In this document: piece by piece, positions 33,830 through 42,092 of the stretch
Numbering within the stretch: position 1 is the first letter of the stretch
How the letters are laid out: every line of letters begins with the position of its first letter
Origin: Luedemannella flava
GTDB taxonomy: Bacteria; Actinomycetota; Actinomycetes; Mycobacteriales; Micromonosporaceae
Reading direction: 5' to 3'
DNA length: 64,000 nucleotides
Assembly (NCBI RefSeq): GCF_039528515.1
Contig: NZ_BAAALT010000111.1
Span: forward strand, 16,521 to 80,520
Notes under the pieces: model-generated
The model's database searches: none
The model's input: the letters and a program-made list of their open reading frames with translations, nothing else
Told to the model about the DNA's origin: nothing
Translations under genes and position numbers: made by a program

Positions 33830-34771
33830 GTGAGCGCCCACCATCCCGACGTCGAGCGCACCGACCAGCTCTCGCCCGCCGAGGTGGCCGCCGTCTTCCG
33901 GCTCGCCGGCGCGGCGGGTGACGCCGACGGGGCGTACCCCCTCTCCGAACACACGGCGCTGCACCTGCGCCACGGCGGCGACCGCCCCGCCGTGCACCTG
34001 CTCATCCGCGACGGCGCCGACATCGCCGGGTACGCGCACGTCGACACGACCGACGCCGTCGACGGCGCCGCCGCCGAACTCGTGGTGCACCCCCTGCGGC
34101 GCCGGCACGGCTTCGGGCGGGCCCTCGTGACCGCCGCGATAGCGGTGGCCACCGAGCGCGACCCGGCCGGCCGGCTGCGGCTGTGGTCGCACGGCGACCA
34201 TCCGTCGGCGTCGGCGCTCGCGCTGTCGCTGGGCTTCACCCGCGTCCGCGCCCTGTGGCAGATGCGCCGCTCGCTGCACACCCCCGTCCCCGAGCCGGTC
34301 GTGGCCGACGGCGTGGCCCTGCGCGCGTTCCGGCCCGGCGCGGACGACGAGGCCTGGCTCTCGGTCAACGCACGCGCCTTCGCCCACCACCCCGAACAGG
34401 GCCGCTGGACGCACGACGACCTGCGCACGCGCATGGCCGAGCCGTGGTTCGACCCGGCCGGGTTCCTGCTCGCCGTGAACGTGGCCGACGACGCCCTGCT
34501 CGGCTTCCACTGGACGAAGGTCCACGGTGCCCGGGACGGCCACCAGCACGACGCGCTCGGCGAGGTGTACGTCCTCGGCGTCGACCCGGCCGCCCAGGGC
34601 ATGGGCCTGGGCCGCACGCTGACCCTGGCCGGGCTGCGCCACCTGCGCGAACAGGGCCTGTCCCAGGTCATGTTGTACGTCGACGAGGCCAACCACGCCG
34701 CCACGACCCTCTACACGGCCCTCGGCTTCGCCCGCTGGGCCACGGACGTCTCCTACAGCCGCGACCGCTGA
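33830..34771 (+). CDS. mshD: Mycothiol synthase MshD
   Basis: MshD performs the last step of mycothiol synthesis, acetylating Cys-GlcN-Ins with acetyl-CoA. The 313-residue protein has two GNAT domains. The N-terminal one keeps a partial VHPLRRRHGFGRAL motif (about 90), and the active C-terminal one has LGVDPAAQGMGLGRTLTL (about 247-264), LYVDEANHAA and LYTALGF. TACGGT (33817-33822) ends 7 nt before GTG 33830, a leaderless promoter. It directly follows glnR as in mycobacteria. Confidence 0.95.
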   Translation: MSAHHPDVERTDQLSPAEVAAVFRLAGAAGDADGAYPLSEHTALHLRHGGDRPAVHLLIRDGADIAGYAHVDTTDAVDGAAAELVVHPLRRRHGFGRALVTAAIAVATERDPAGRLRLWSHGDHPSASALALSLGFTRVRALWQMRRSLHTPVPEPVVADGVALRAFRPGADDEAWLSVNARAFAHHPEQGRWTHDDLRTRMAEPWFDPAGFLLAVNVADDALLGFHWTKVHGARDGHQHDALGEVYVLGVDPAAQGMGLGRTLTLAGLRHLREQGLSQVMLYVDEANHAATTLYTALGFARWATDVSYSRDR

Positions 34772-34787
34772 CGTCTACGCGCCCCGT

Positions 34788-34804
34788 CCGGCGCTGCGCG
34801 CCGG
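34788..34804. terminator. Hairpin between convergent mshD and NUDIX genes
   Basis: A perfect 7-bp CCGGCGC/GCGCCGG stem with a 3-nt loop lies 16 nt after the mshD stop and 13 nt after the NUDIX stop. It probably terminates transcription from both sides. Confidence 0.6.
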
Positions 34805-34817
34805 GACCGCGTTGGCG

Positions 34818-35690
34818 TCAGGGCTCGGTGGTCAGCGTTACGAGGTGGGTGCCGTCGGCGGCGGTGTGCAGACGCGGGAGAACCGGGGCGGTCACCGCCC
34901 GGTCCGCGCCCAGCGCCAGCACCGCGTCGATGTCGGGAAGCTGGGCGAGCAGCGTGAACGTGTGCCGCGTGGGCGGCAGCATCGGCAGGCCCAGAGCGTC
35001 GGCGGGGCGCAGCCACTGGGCGTCGTCGGCCTCGGTGTCGTGCCGGGCCTCCTGCCCCTCGGGCATCCGCGCGACGAAGAAGAACGCGTCGAACCGGTAC
35101 GCCTCGAACTCCGGCGTGAGCCACCGGTCCCACGGCACGAGCAGGTCGGACCGCACGGCGAGCCCGTTCGCGGCGAGAAACTCGGCGAGCCCCAGTTCGC
35201 GCCGCACGAGCGCCTGCCGCGCCGCCTGCCACTCCGGCCCGCTGACGTCGCCCACCAGCCTGTCGGGTGATTCGTACAGGGAAGCAGAGCCGGCTCTGCT
35301 TCCCTCCAGGATGCGGGGGCTGGCGAGCAGGACGCCGCACTCCTCGAAGACCTCGCGGACCGCCGCGCACACCACGGCGGCGGCCTCCGCCTCGGGGAGG
35401 TTGAGCCGGGCCGCCCACCAGGAGGGCGCCGGGCCCCGCCAGGCGACCTCGCCGGCGGCCTCGGCGATCGCGTCGCGCGCGTCGACCGAACCGCCCGGGA
35501 ACGCGTACATGCTCGGGGCGAAGGCCATCGTGGCGGCGCGGCGCAGCGCGTACACCTCGAAGGAACCTGACGCGGGCCGCAACAGCACCACGGTGGCCGC
35601 GCGGCGCGGCGTCGCGGCCGTCGCCCCGGACGCGGTGAACTCGCGCGACCGGGCGACCAGCCACGCGGGTGCGGGATAGCTCGCCTCCAC
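34818..35690 (-). CDS. NUDIX hydrolase
   Basis: The 290-residue protein has an N-terminal beta-strand region (LLRPASGSFEVYALRR), FPGGSVD, and a Nudix box spanning AAVREVFEECGVLL (about residues 95-108) with the REVFEE core. An internal insertion (110-190) is typical of the CoA/NUDT-like NUDIX subfamily in actinobacteria. It hydrolyses a nucleoside diphosphate derivative, possibly a CoA ester; the substrate is unknown. GTG 35690 is supported by TAACGT (35698-35703) 7 nt upstream. Confidence 0.88.
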   Translation of the reverse strand: MEASYPAPAWLVARSREFTASGATAATPRRAATVVLLRPASGSFEVYALRRAATMAFAPSMYAFPGGSVDARDAIAEAAGEVAWRGPAPSWWAARLNLPEAEAAAVVCAAVREVFEECGVLLASPRILEGSRAGSASLYESPDRLVGDVSGPEWQAARQALVRRELGLAEFLAANGLAVRSDLLVPWDRWLTPEFEAYRFDAFFFVARMPEGQEARHDTEADDAQWLRPADALGLPMLPPTRHTFTLLAQLPDIDAVLALGADRAVTAPVLPRLHTAADGTHLVTLTTEP

Positions 35691-35726
35691 ACCATGAACG
35701 TTAGTCGGACGGGTACGGTCGCTGGC

Positions 35727-36701
35727 ATGACGACGCCGATCAGGTGGGGCATCCTCGCCACGGGCTGGATCGCGGCCCAGTTCACCGAAGACCTCAAGCT
35801 CTTGCCCGACGCGGTGGTCGCCGCGGTCGGGTCGCGTTCCACGGAGGCCGCGGAGCGGTTCGCCGCGACCCACGCCATCCCGCGCGCGCACGGGTCCTGG
35901 CAGGCGCTGGCGGAGGATCCGGACGTCGACGTCGTCTACGTGGCCACCCCGCACCCGGCGCACCACGAGGCCACCATGGCGTGCCTGAAGGCGGGCAAGC
36001 CGGTGCTGTGCGAGAAGCCGTTCACGTTGGACCGGGCGAGTTCGCAGGAGCTGGTGGACGCGGCGCGCCAGCGGGGCCTGTTTCTCATGGAGGCCATGTG
36101 GATGCGGGCCAACCCGGCGATCCGGCGCATCGGCGAGCTGATCGCGGACGGCGCGATCGGTGAGGTCGTGTCCGTTGACGCGAGCTTCGGCGTGGGCGGC
36201 CCGTTCGAGCCGTCGCACCGGATGCGCGCCAAGGAGCTGGGCGGCGGCGCGCTGCTCGACCTGGGCATCTACCCGGTGACGTTCGCGCACCTGTGGCTGG
36301 GCGCGCCGGCGCACATCCGCGCGTGGGCGTCGCTGTGGCCGGAGGGCACGGACGCCAACACGGGCATGGTCTTCGGCTACGACTCGGGCGCGGTGGCCAC
36401 GCTGCACTGCGGCGCCGTCGGCGTCACCGGCATGCGCGGGTCCATCGTCGGGAGTACGGGCCGCATCGAGGTGCCGGGGCCGTTCTTCCGGCCGGGCGGG
36501 TTCACGCTGGTCCGGGGCGAGGAGTCCGAGGCGGTGGACGTGCCGTTCCGGGGCAACGGGATGAGCCACGAGGCCGAGGAGACCATGCGCTGCCTGCGCG
36601 AGGGTCTGCTCGAGTCGCCGCTCATCCCGCACGCCGGGACCCTGGAGATCATGGGGGTCCTGGACGCGGTCCGCGCCCAGATCGGCGTCACATACGACTA
36701 G
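35727..36701 (+). CDS. Gfo/Idh/MocA family oxidoreductase
   Basis: The 324-residue protein has an N-terminal Rossmann domain (WGILATGWIAAQF, about residues 6-18), the VYVATPHPAHHE motif, and the catalytic-region signature CEKPFTLD near residue 95, then an alpha/beta C-terminal domain. The family oxidises sugars, inositols or their dehydrated forms with NAD(P). The substrate is not predictable. ATG 35727 is chosen because TACGGT (35714-35719) ends 7 nt upstream; the earlier ATG at 35694 lies on the divergent NUDIX leader. The stop overlaps that of pit on CTAG. Confidence 0.9.
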   Translation: MTTPIRWGILATGWIAAQFTEDLKLLPDAVVAAVGSRSTEAAERFAATHAIPRAHGSWQALAEDPDVDVVYVATPHPAHHEATMACLKAGKPVLCEKPFTLDRASSQELVDAARQRGLFLMEAMWMRANPAIRRIGELIADGAIGEVVSVDASFGVGGPFEPSHRMRAKELGGGALLDLGIYPVTFAHLWLGAPAHIRAWASLWPEGTDANTGMVFGYDSGAVATLHCGAVGVTGMRGSIVGSTGRIEVPGPFFRPGGFTLVRGEESEAVDVPFRGNGMSHEAEETMRCLREGLLESPLIPHAGTLEIMGVLDAVRAQIGVTYD

Positions 36702-37699
36702 TTGAAGAACGGGCGGACGGCGAAGTAGCAGAGCATCGCCATGCCGCCGGCGGCCGGGAACGTCAGGAACCACGCCATCACGATGTTCCCGGCCACGCCC
36801 CAACGCACGGACGAGAGCCGCTTGGTCGCGCCGACACCCATGATCGCCGAGGTGATCGTGTGGGTGGTCGAGATGGGCAGGCCGAAGTTCGTGGCCGCGA
36901 TGAGCACCGACGTCGCGGTGGTCTCGGCGGCGAAGCCCTGCGGCGGGCCGAGGTGGATCACGCGGCGGCCGAGGGTACGGATGATCCGCCAGCCGCCGGC
37001 GTACGTGCCGGCGGCGAGGACCGCGGCGGTGAGGAAGTTGACCCACACCGGGATGCCGCTGCCCTCGTGGAAGCCGCCCACGGTGAGGGCCAGCACCACC
37101 ACACCCATGATCTTGGCGGCGTCCTGCATGCCGTGGCCGACGGACATGCCGAAGGCGGACACGGTCTGCGCCACCCGGAAGCCCCGGTTGAGCTTGCCCG
37201 GGTTGCCCCGCCGGAAGATCCACATCACGGCGAGCATGACGAGGTAACCGAGGATGAAGCCGACCACGGGCGAGAGGAACATCGGGATGACGACCTTCTC
37301 GACGATGCCCATCCACTTCACGACGCCGCCGGCCGCGAAGATCGTGGCGCCGACGAGGCCGCCGATCAGCGCGTGCGACGACGACGACGGGATGCCGAAG
37401 GCCCAGGTGAGGAGGTTCCAGATCGTCGCGCCGACGAGCCCGGCGAGCACCACGCCGAGGCTGCTCCGCCCCTCGGGCAACGAGACGATGCCCTTACCGA
37501 CGGTCGCCGCGACGTTGCTGCCCATGAACGAGCCGATGAGGTTGCCGATCGCGGCCATACCCAGGGCGATCCGCGGCGTCAGCGCGCGCGTCGAGACCGA
37601 GGTCGCGATGGCGTTCGCCGCGTCGTGGAAGCCGTTGGTGTAGTTGAACCCCATCGCGAAGGTGATCACGATGATGGTGCCGAGGAGTTCCGCGCTCAA
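36698..37699 (-). CDS. PiT-family low-affinity phosphate transporter
   Basis: The 333-residue membrane protein has about ten helices. It has the duplicated PiT signatures GFHDAANAIATSVSTRAL near residue 23 and GLPISTTHTITSAIMGVG near residue 280. It imports phosphate, probably as a metal-phosphate complex, with a proton. The start is a TTG at 37699, 5 nt after the DUF47 stop, with AAGGAG 11 nt upstream. DUF47 plus PiT is a standard pair. A PHO-box-like repeat lies upstream of the operon at 38467-38499. Confidence 0.94.
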   Translation of the reverse strand: MSAELLGTIIVITFAMGFNYTNGFHDAANAIATSVSTRALTPRIALGMAAIGNLIGSFMGSNVAATVGKGIVSLPEGRSSLGVVLAGLVGATIWNLLTWAFGIPSSSSHALIGGLVGATIFAAGGVVKWMGIVEKVVIPMFLSPVVGFILGYLVMLAVMWIFRRGNPGKLNRGFRVAQTVSAFGMSVGHGMQDAAKIMGVVVLALTVGGFHEGSGIPVWVNFLTAAVLAAGTYAGGWRIIRTLGRRVIHLGPPQGFAAETTATSVLIAATNFGLPISTTHTITSAIMGVGATKRLSSVRWGVAGNIVMAWFLTFPAAGGMAMLCYFAVRPFFN

Positions 37700-37704
37700 G
37701 GGAC

Positions 37705-38331
37705 TCAGGACTCCTTGACCGCGATCGTCTCGACGGTGTTCGCCACGTGCTCGAAGGCGTCGGTGGCGAGCTCCAGTTCGTCGGCCACCTCCTTCATCTT
37801 CAGGACGGTCAGCGCGTCGTACTCACCGGAGAACAGCCGCACGAGCAGCATGCGGTAGGCGCGGTCGCCCTCGTTCTCCAGGCGGTTGCACTCGATCCAG
37901 TACTCCTTGAGGTCCTTCATCGTCTTGAGCTTCGGCATGGCCTGCGCCGTGACCCGGGCCTGCCGGTCCAGCACGTCGATGAGCTCGAGCATCTCGCGCG
38001 GCAGCGCGGGCATCTTCGTCAGGCCGTACAGGTAGACCAGGTTGCCCGTCGCCTCCAGGTGGTCCATGACGTCGTCGAGCTGAGAGCCGAGGCGGTAGAT
38101 GTCCTCGCGGTCGAACGGCGTGATGAACGAGGTGTTGATCTTGTTGTAGAGCTCGTGGGTGATCTGGTCACTGTCGTGCTCGATGTCGCCGAGGCGCTCG
38201 GAGACCGACTGGACGTCCGCGCCCGGCACGGCCAGCTCCGACAGCAGCTCCGTTCCCTTCACCAGGTTCTGGGCGGCCCGGGTGAAGTAGTCGAAGAACG
38301 TGTCGTCCTTGGGGCGGAGCTTGAATCGCAC
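37705..38331 (-). CDS. DUF47 family protein (PhoU-like regulator of PiT)
   Basis: The 208-residue helical protein is related to PhoU. It opens VRFKLRPKDDTFFDYF and contains conserved acidic segments (GDIEHDSDQITHELYNKINTSF, about 55-76, and RLENEGDRAYR near 160) that bind metal clusters in the PhoU family. It probably controls the PiT transporter encoded next. GTG 38331 is preferred (GAGG 9 nt upstream; family members start at this point); ATG 38337 is possible. A TAGCAT hexamer at 38413-38418 may be its promoter, giving a leader of about 75 nt. Confidence 0.9.
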   Translation of the reverse strand: MRFKLRPKDDTFFDYFTRAAQNLVKGTELLSELAVPGADVQSVSERLGDIEHDSDQITHELYNKINTSFITPFDREDIYRLGSQLDDVMDHLEATGNLVYLYGLTKMPALPREMLELIDVLDRQARVTAQAMPKLKTMKDLKEYWIECNRLENEGDRAYRMLLVRLFSGEYDALTVLKMKEVADELELATDAFEHVANTVETIAVKES

Positions 38332-38466
38332 GGTCATCCACCTCGTGTTAACAGAAGCCATCGGGACAGGGGATCTTCGCGGGAGGCGAGTCCGCGCGTC
38401 CGACCGGGGGGAATGCTAGGGCCCGATCAATGCGGGTGACAGCTCGGGGGGCCGTCCGACGGGATC

Positions 38467-38499
38467 ATTCATTGTTTGTTCACCTTCTGTTTGCCTAGC
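38467..38499 (+). promoter_or_regulatory. PHO-box-like direct repeat
   Basis: Three 11-nt units lie head to tail: ATTCATTGTTT, GTTCACCTTCT, GTTTGCCTAGC. The 7-bp core GTTCACC with 4-nt spacing matches the PhoP-binding PHO box of Streptomyces. It overlaps the last codons of the ppk2 remnant and lies about 50 bp upstream of the probable pit operon promoter. Two of the three units are imperfect. Confidence 0.45.
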
Positions 38500-39297
38500 C
38501 CCGATGCCTTCTGAAGACCTTCCTGAGGTAATGCCGACAGCCTCCGCCGCTGCTCAGGAACATCGAAAGTAGCCGATGGATAGTCCAGCCCCATGGCGTC
38601 GAGCGTCTCGCGTAGGAGCGTGGCCACGGCCCAGTTCCGGTCCGCGGGCACGACGTGCCACCGGCGCGGCGACGCCGCACCGGGCGAGCGCGTCGCCGTA
38701 CGCGTGCTGGTGGTCCGCCCAGATGGCGCGGTCGTCGACGTCCGCCGGGTTGAACTTCCACCGGCTTCGTCGGGTCGTCCAGGCGGGCGAGCAGGCGCTT
38801 GAGCCGCTCCTCCGGCGTATGTGCAACATCACTTTGAGAAGCGTCACACCGTCGTCAACCGGGCCCGCCTCGGACCTGTCGATCTCGTCGTACCGGGCGT
38901 GCCAGGTCTGCTCCGGCACCAGCCCGCGCACCCGCGCGATCAGCACGTCCTCGTAGTGCGAGCGGTTGAAGACGCCGATGAACCCGGCCGCCGGCACGGC
39001 ACGCGCCACCCGCCACAGGAACGCGTGCCGGAGCTCCTCCGGCGCCGGCGGGCCGAACGTCATGATCCGCAGCCCCTGCGGGTTCATCGTGCCCGCGACG
39101 GACCGGATCGTGCCGTCCTTGCCGCCGCAGTCCATCGCCTGCAGCACCACCAGCACACGGCGGGGGTCGTCGGCCGCCTTGGCCAGGGCGTACAGCTTCT
39201 CCTGGCGCGTCGCGCGCGGGTCGACCGCGGCGAGATCGAAGGGCGGGTCCGATCGCACCGCGAGCAGGGAGCGCAGGCCACCCTCGCGCGACGGCAT
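38469..39297 (-). pseudogene. Polyphosphate kinase 2 gene with three frame breaks
   Basis: The sequence encodes a PPK2-family kinase (nucleotide phosphorylation from polyphosphate) in pieces. Up to MLHI the frame is normal, with Walker A AMDCGGKDGTIRS and lid-region NRSHYEDVLIARV. One base then seems missing near 38826, one is extra near 38761 (before RWKFNPADVDDRAIW) and one extra near 38665 (before WHVVPADRNWAVA). The family KWYR between ADR and NWAV is also absent. The C-terminal frame ends at 38469. It may be a decayed gene or sequencing error. The start near 39297 is a guess. Confidence 0.75.
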
Positions 39298-39396
39298 AAC
39301 AGACATCATTTCGTACATCCCGGGGGTCAGCGGGCAGAATGTCACGCCGCCCCCGAAACTCGCCGGCGACGCATGCGGGCCGTACCCGCCGGCGCG

Positions 39397-39903
39397 TCAG
39401 CGCAAGCGGGCCAACCAGTGCCGGTAGTCGCCCGAGAAGGGCGCCACGTCGCCGCGCAGGGCCTTGTCCAGGAACGCGACGGCGGCCATGGCCTGCTCGA
39501 CGATGTCGCCCGCGTACCCGTAGCGGACGCGGTGGTCGACGAACTCGTCCTCGTCGAGGATCTCGACCTCACCCGTCCGGCGGCGGCGCACGTCCAGGTC
39601 AAGATCGATCATCGACACCTCGCCCGGCGTCAGCCAGCGCGGCGGCGTGGTCACGTCGCAGTAGATCTCGGTGGGCTTGGGCTCGCCGTTGAACGTCGCC
39701 GTCCACCAGGCGTCCCTAGGCAGGAGGACCACGTGGGCGTAGTCGACGGCGCGGCCGGTGGCCCGGCCCCGACGGGCGATCGTGCCGGCGGGCGCGCCCA
39801 ACCAGACGCCGTGCCCGTCCTCCCCCAGTCGGCGCAGCGTCGAGGTCCAGTGCAGGCTGCCGTCGTACTTGCGGAAGACCATCCGGACCTCGTCGGTGGA
39901 CAC
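39397..39903 (-). CDS. DUF402 domain-containing protein
   Basis: The 168-residue protein matches the DUF402/FomD-like family: the pattern YCDVTTPPRW, DLDLDVRR and DEDEFVDHRVRYGY (about 80-130) supplies conserved acidic residues. FomD-like proteins hydrolyse nucleotide-phosphonates or nucleoside diphosphates with Mn or Co; the role here is unknown. TACGCT (39911-39916) ends 7 nt before GTG 39903, a leaderless start divergent from the helicase gene. Confidence 0.86.
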   Translation of the reverse strand: MSTDEVRMVFRKYDGSLHWTSTLRRLGEDGHGVWLGAPAGTIARRGRATGRAVDYAHVVLLPRDAWWTATFNGEPKPTEIYCDVTTPPRWLTPGEVSMIDLDLDVRRRRTGEVEILDEDEFVDHRVRYGYAGDIVEQAMAAVAFLDKALRGDVAPFSGDYRHWLARLR

Positions 39904-39986
39904 CTTCCGCAGCGTAGTGGCCGCCCGCGACCCGCGCTGTGGAATACCTGACTAGCCGTCGGAGGGTCCCGGTAGCGTCGTGTCCC

Positions 39987-42092
39987 GTGACTGTCCCTCC
40001 CTCCGTCGACGAACTGCTCGCCACCGCCGTCGGCGGCGTGCCCGGCGGCGCCCAGCGCCCCGGCCAGGTCGCCATGGCCCAGGCGGTGGCCAAGGCCGCC
40101 GAGTCCGGCGAGCACCTGCTCGTGCAGGCCGGCACCGGCACCGGCAAGTCCCTGGCCTACCTGGTGCCCGCCCTGCTCGCCGAGCCGCCCGTCGTGGTGT
40201 CCACGGCGACGCTGGCCCTGCAGCACCAGCTCGTCGAGCACGACCTGCCGCGCCTTGCGCGGACGGTGACCCCGGCGCTCGGGCGCACCCCCACGTTCGC
40301 CGTGCTCAAGGGCCGCCACCACTACGTCTGCCTGGCGAAGCTGGAGGCCGCCAACGAGGAGGAGCCCGACGGGCTGTTCGACCTCGACGACGGCGGGTTC
40401 GTCGCCGGCGGCAAGCCGAACGGGGCCGCGGCCCGGCCCGGTGGCGGCACCCGCTGGCTCGGCGAGGCCGGCCGCCTCGGCAAGCAGATCCAGCGGCTGC
40501 GCGACTGGGCCATGGAGACCGAGACCGGCGACCGCGACGAGCTCGACCCCGGCGTCGACGACACCGCGTGGCGGCTGGTGTCCACCCCGGCGCGCGAGTG
40601 CGTCGGCGCGGCCCGCTGCCCGTTCGGGGAGGACTGTTTCGCCGAGGCGTCCCGGGCCCGGGCCCGGGAGGTCGACGTGGTGGTCACCAACCACAGCCTG
40701 CTCGCCGTCGACATGCTCGCGGGGCGGCACATCATCCCCCAGCACGAGCTGCTCGTCATCGACGAGGCGCACGAGCTGGTCGACCGGGTCAGCTCCGCCA
40801 GCCAGGCCGAGATCAGCCCCGAGCTGGTCGAGCGCGCGGGCCGGCGGGTGCGCACGGTGCTCGACGCCGACGCGTACGAGCGGCTCACCGAGGCCGCCGA
40901 CGCCGTCGCGGTCGGCCTGGTCGAGGCGCCGGTCGGCCGGGTCACCGGCGGCCTGCCGGCCGCGCTGCGCGACGGGCTGACGCTCGTCGACGCCGCCGCC
41001 CGCAAGGCCCACGACAGCGTCGGCGACATCAAGCAGGACGACCCCGACCCGGTCCGCAAGCAGCAGGCCCGCGCCTGGCTGGGCGAGCTGGCCACCACCG
41101 CGCAGCGGATGCTCGCCGAGGATCCCTCCGACGTCATCTGGGTCGAGCGCGACGACCGCCGCCGCAGCGCCGTGGTGGTCGCCCCGCTCAGCGTCGCGCA
41201 CACGCTGGCCCTCAACCTCTACGAGGACCGCACGGTCATCGCCACGTCCGCGACGCTCGCGCTGGGCGGCGAGTTCGGCACGGTCGCCCGCGCGCTCGGC
41301 CTGACCGCGCCCGCCCCGGCACCCCGGCGGCCCACCGCGAGTCCGGCCGAAGCGGCCCGGGACGCGGTCGTCGGCGCCCGGGAGGCCGCCGCCAGCGGCG
41401 ACACCGTGGTCGACCTGCCGTGGCGCAGCCTCGACGTGGGCTCCCCGTTCGACTACGCCAGGCAGGGCATCCTCTACGTCGCCGCGCACCTGCCGCGGCC
41501 CCAGCAGTCGGGGCTGGCCGAGCCGGCCGCGGCCGAGCTGGTGCGGCTCGTGCAGGCGCTCGGCGGGCGTACTCTCGGGCTCTTCTCCTCACGACGGGCC
41601 GCGACCCAGGCCGCGGAGGTCCTGCGCGCGCAGACCGACCTGGAGATCCTCGTCCAGGGCGAGGAGGCGCTGCCGCTGCTGGTCAAGCGGTTCCGGGCCG
41701 AGCCGACCACCTGCCTGCTGGGCGTCATGTCGCTGTGGCAGGGCGTCGACGTGCCCGGCGACGCATGCCAGCTGGTGGTCATCGACCGGCTGCCGTTCCC
41801 GCGGCCGGACGAGCCGCTGGCCGCCGCGCGCGCCGCGGCGGTCGACGCCGCGGGGCGGTCCGGGTTCGCGGAGATCAGCGTCCCGATCGCGGCGGTACGG
41901 CTGGCGCAGGGCGTGGGCCGCCTCATCCGCGCCGGCACCGACCGTGGCGTCGTGGCCGTGCTCGACTCACGCCTGGAGACCGCGCGCGGCTACGGCGCGT
42001 TCCTGCGCAGGACACTGCCGCCGTTCTGGTACACGACCAAGCCCGAGGTGGTCACCGGCGCCCTGACGCGGCTACGCACCACCCAGGGCTGA
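39987..42092 (+). CDS. DinG/XPD-type ATP-dependent DNA helicase
   Basis: The 701-residue superfamily 2 helicase has Walker A AGTGTGKS (about residue 50), DEAH-type box VIDEAHEL, and late motifs GVMSLWQGVDVPGD and QGVGRLIRAG. Four Cys (YVC, then EC, RC and DC within about 13 residues) match the Fe-S cluster of XPD/DinG helicases. It unwinds 5'-3', probably at D-loops, R-loops or damaged DNA. GTG 39987 is chosen: TAGCGT (39973-39978) ends 8 nt upstream. It overlaps the convergent AI-2E gene by 21 bp. Confidence 0.93.
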   Translation: MTVPPSVDELLATAVGGVPGGAQRPGQVAMAQAVAKAAESGEHLLVQAGTGTGKSLAYLVPALLAEPPVVVSTATLALQHQLVEHDLPRLARTVTPALGRTPTFAVLKGRHHYVCLAKLEAANEEEPDGLFDLDDGGFVAGGKPNGAAARPGGGTRWLGEAGRLGKQIQRLRDWAMETETGDRDELDPGVDDTAWRLVSTPARECVGAARCPFGEDCFAEASRARAREVDVVVTNHSLLAVDMLAGRHIIPQHELLVIDEAHELVDRVSSASQAEISPELVERAGRRVRTVLDADAYERLTEAADAVAVGLVEAPVGRVTGGLPAALRDGLTLVDAAARKAHDSVGDIKQDDPDPVRKQQARAWLGELATTAQRMLAEDPSDVIWVERDDRRRSAVVVAPLSVAHTLALNLYEDRTVIATSATLALGGEFGTVARALGLTAPAPAPRRPTASPAEAARDAVVGAREAAASGDTVVDLPWRSLDVGSPFDYARQGILYVAAHLPRPQQSGLAEPAAAELVRLVQALGGRTLGLFSSRRAATQAAEVLRAQTDLEILVQGEEALPLLVKRFRAEPTTCLLGVMSLWQGVDVPGDACQLVVIDRLPFPRPDEPLAAARAAAVDAAGRSGFAEISVPIAAVRLAQGVGRLIRAGTDRGVVAVLDSRLETARGYGAFLRRTLPPFWYTTKPEVVTGALTRLRTTQG

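Noticed and set aside
34818..37316. 832-codon minus-strand frame joining the NUDIX gene to antisense of the oxidoreductase and pit
   Set aside because: Only the last 290 codons have family motifs and a promoter. The rest is antisense to two well-supported genes.
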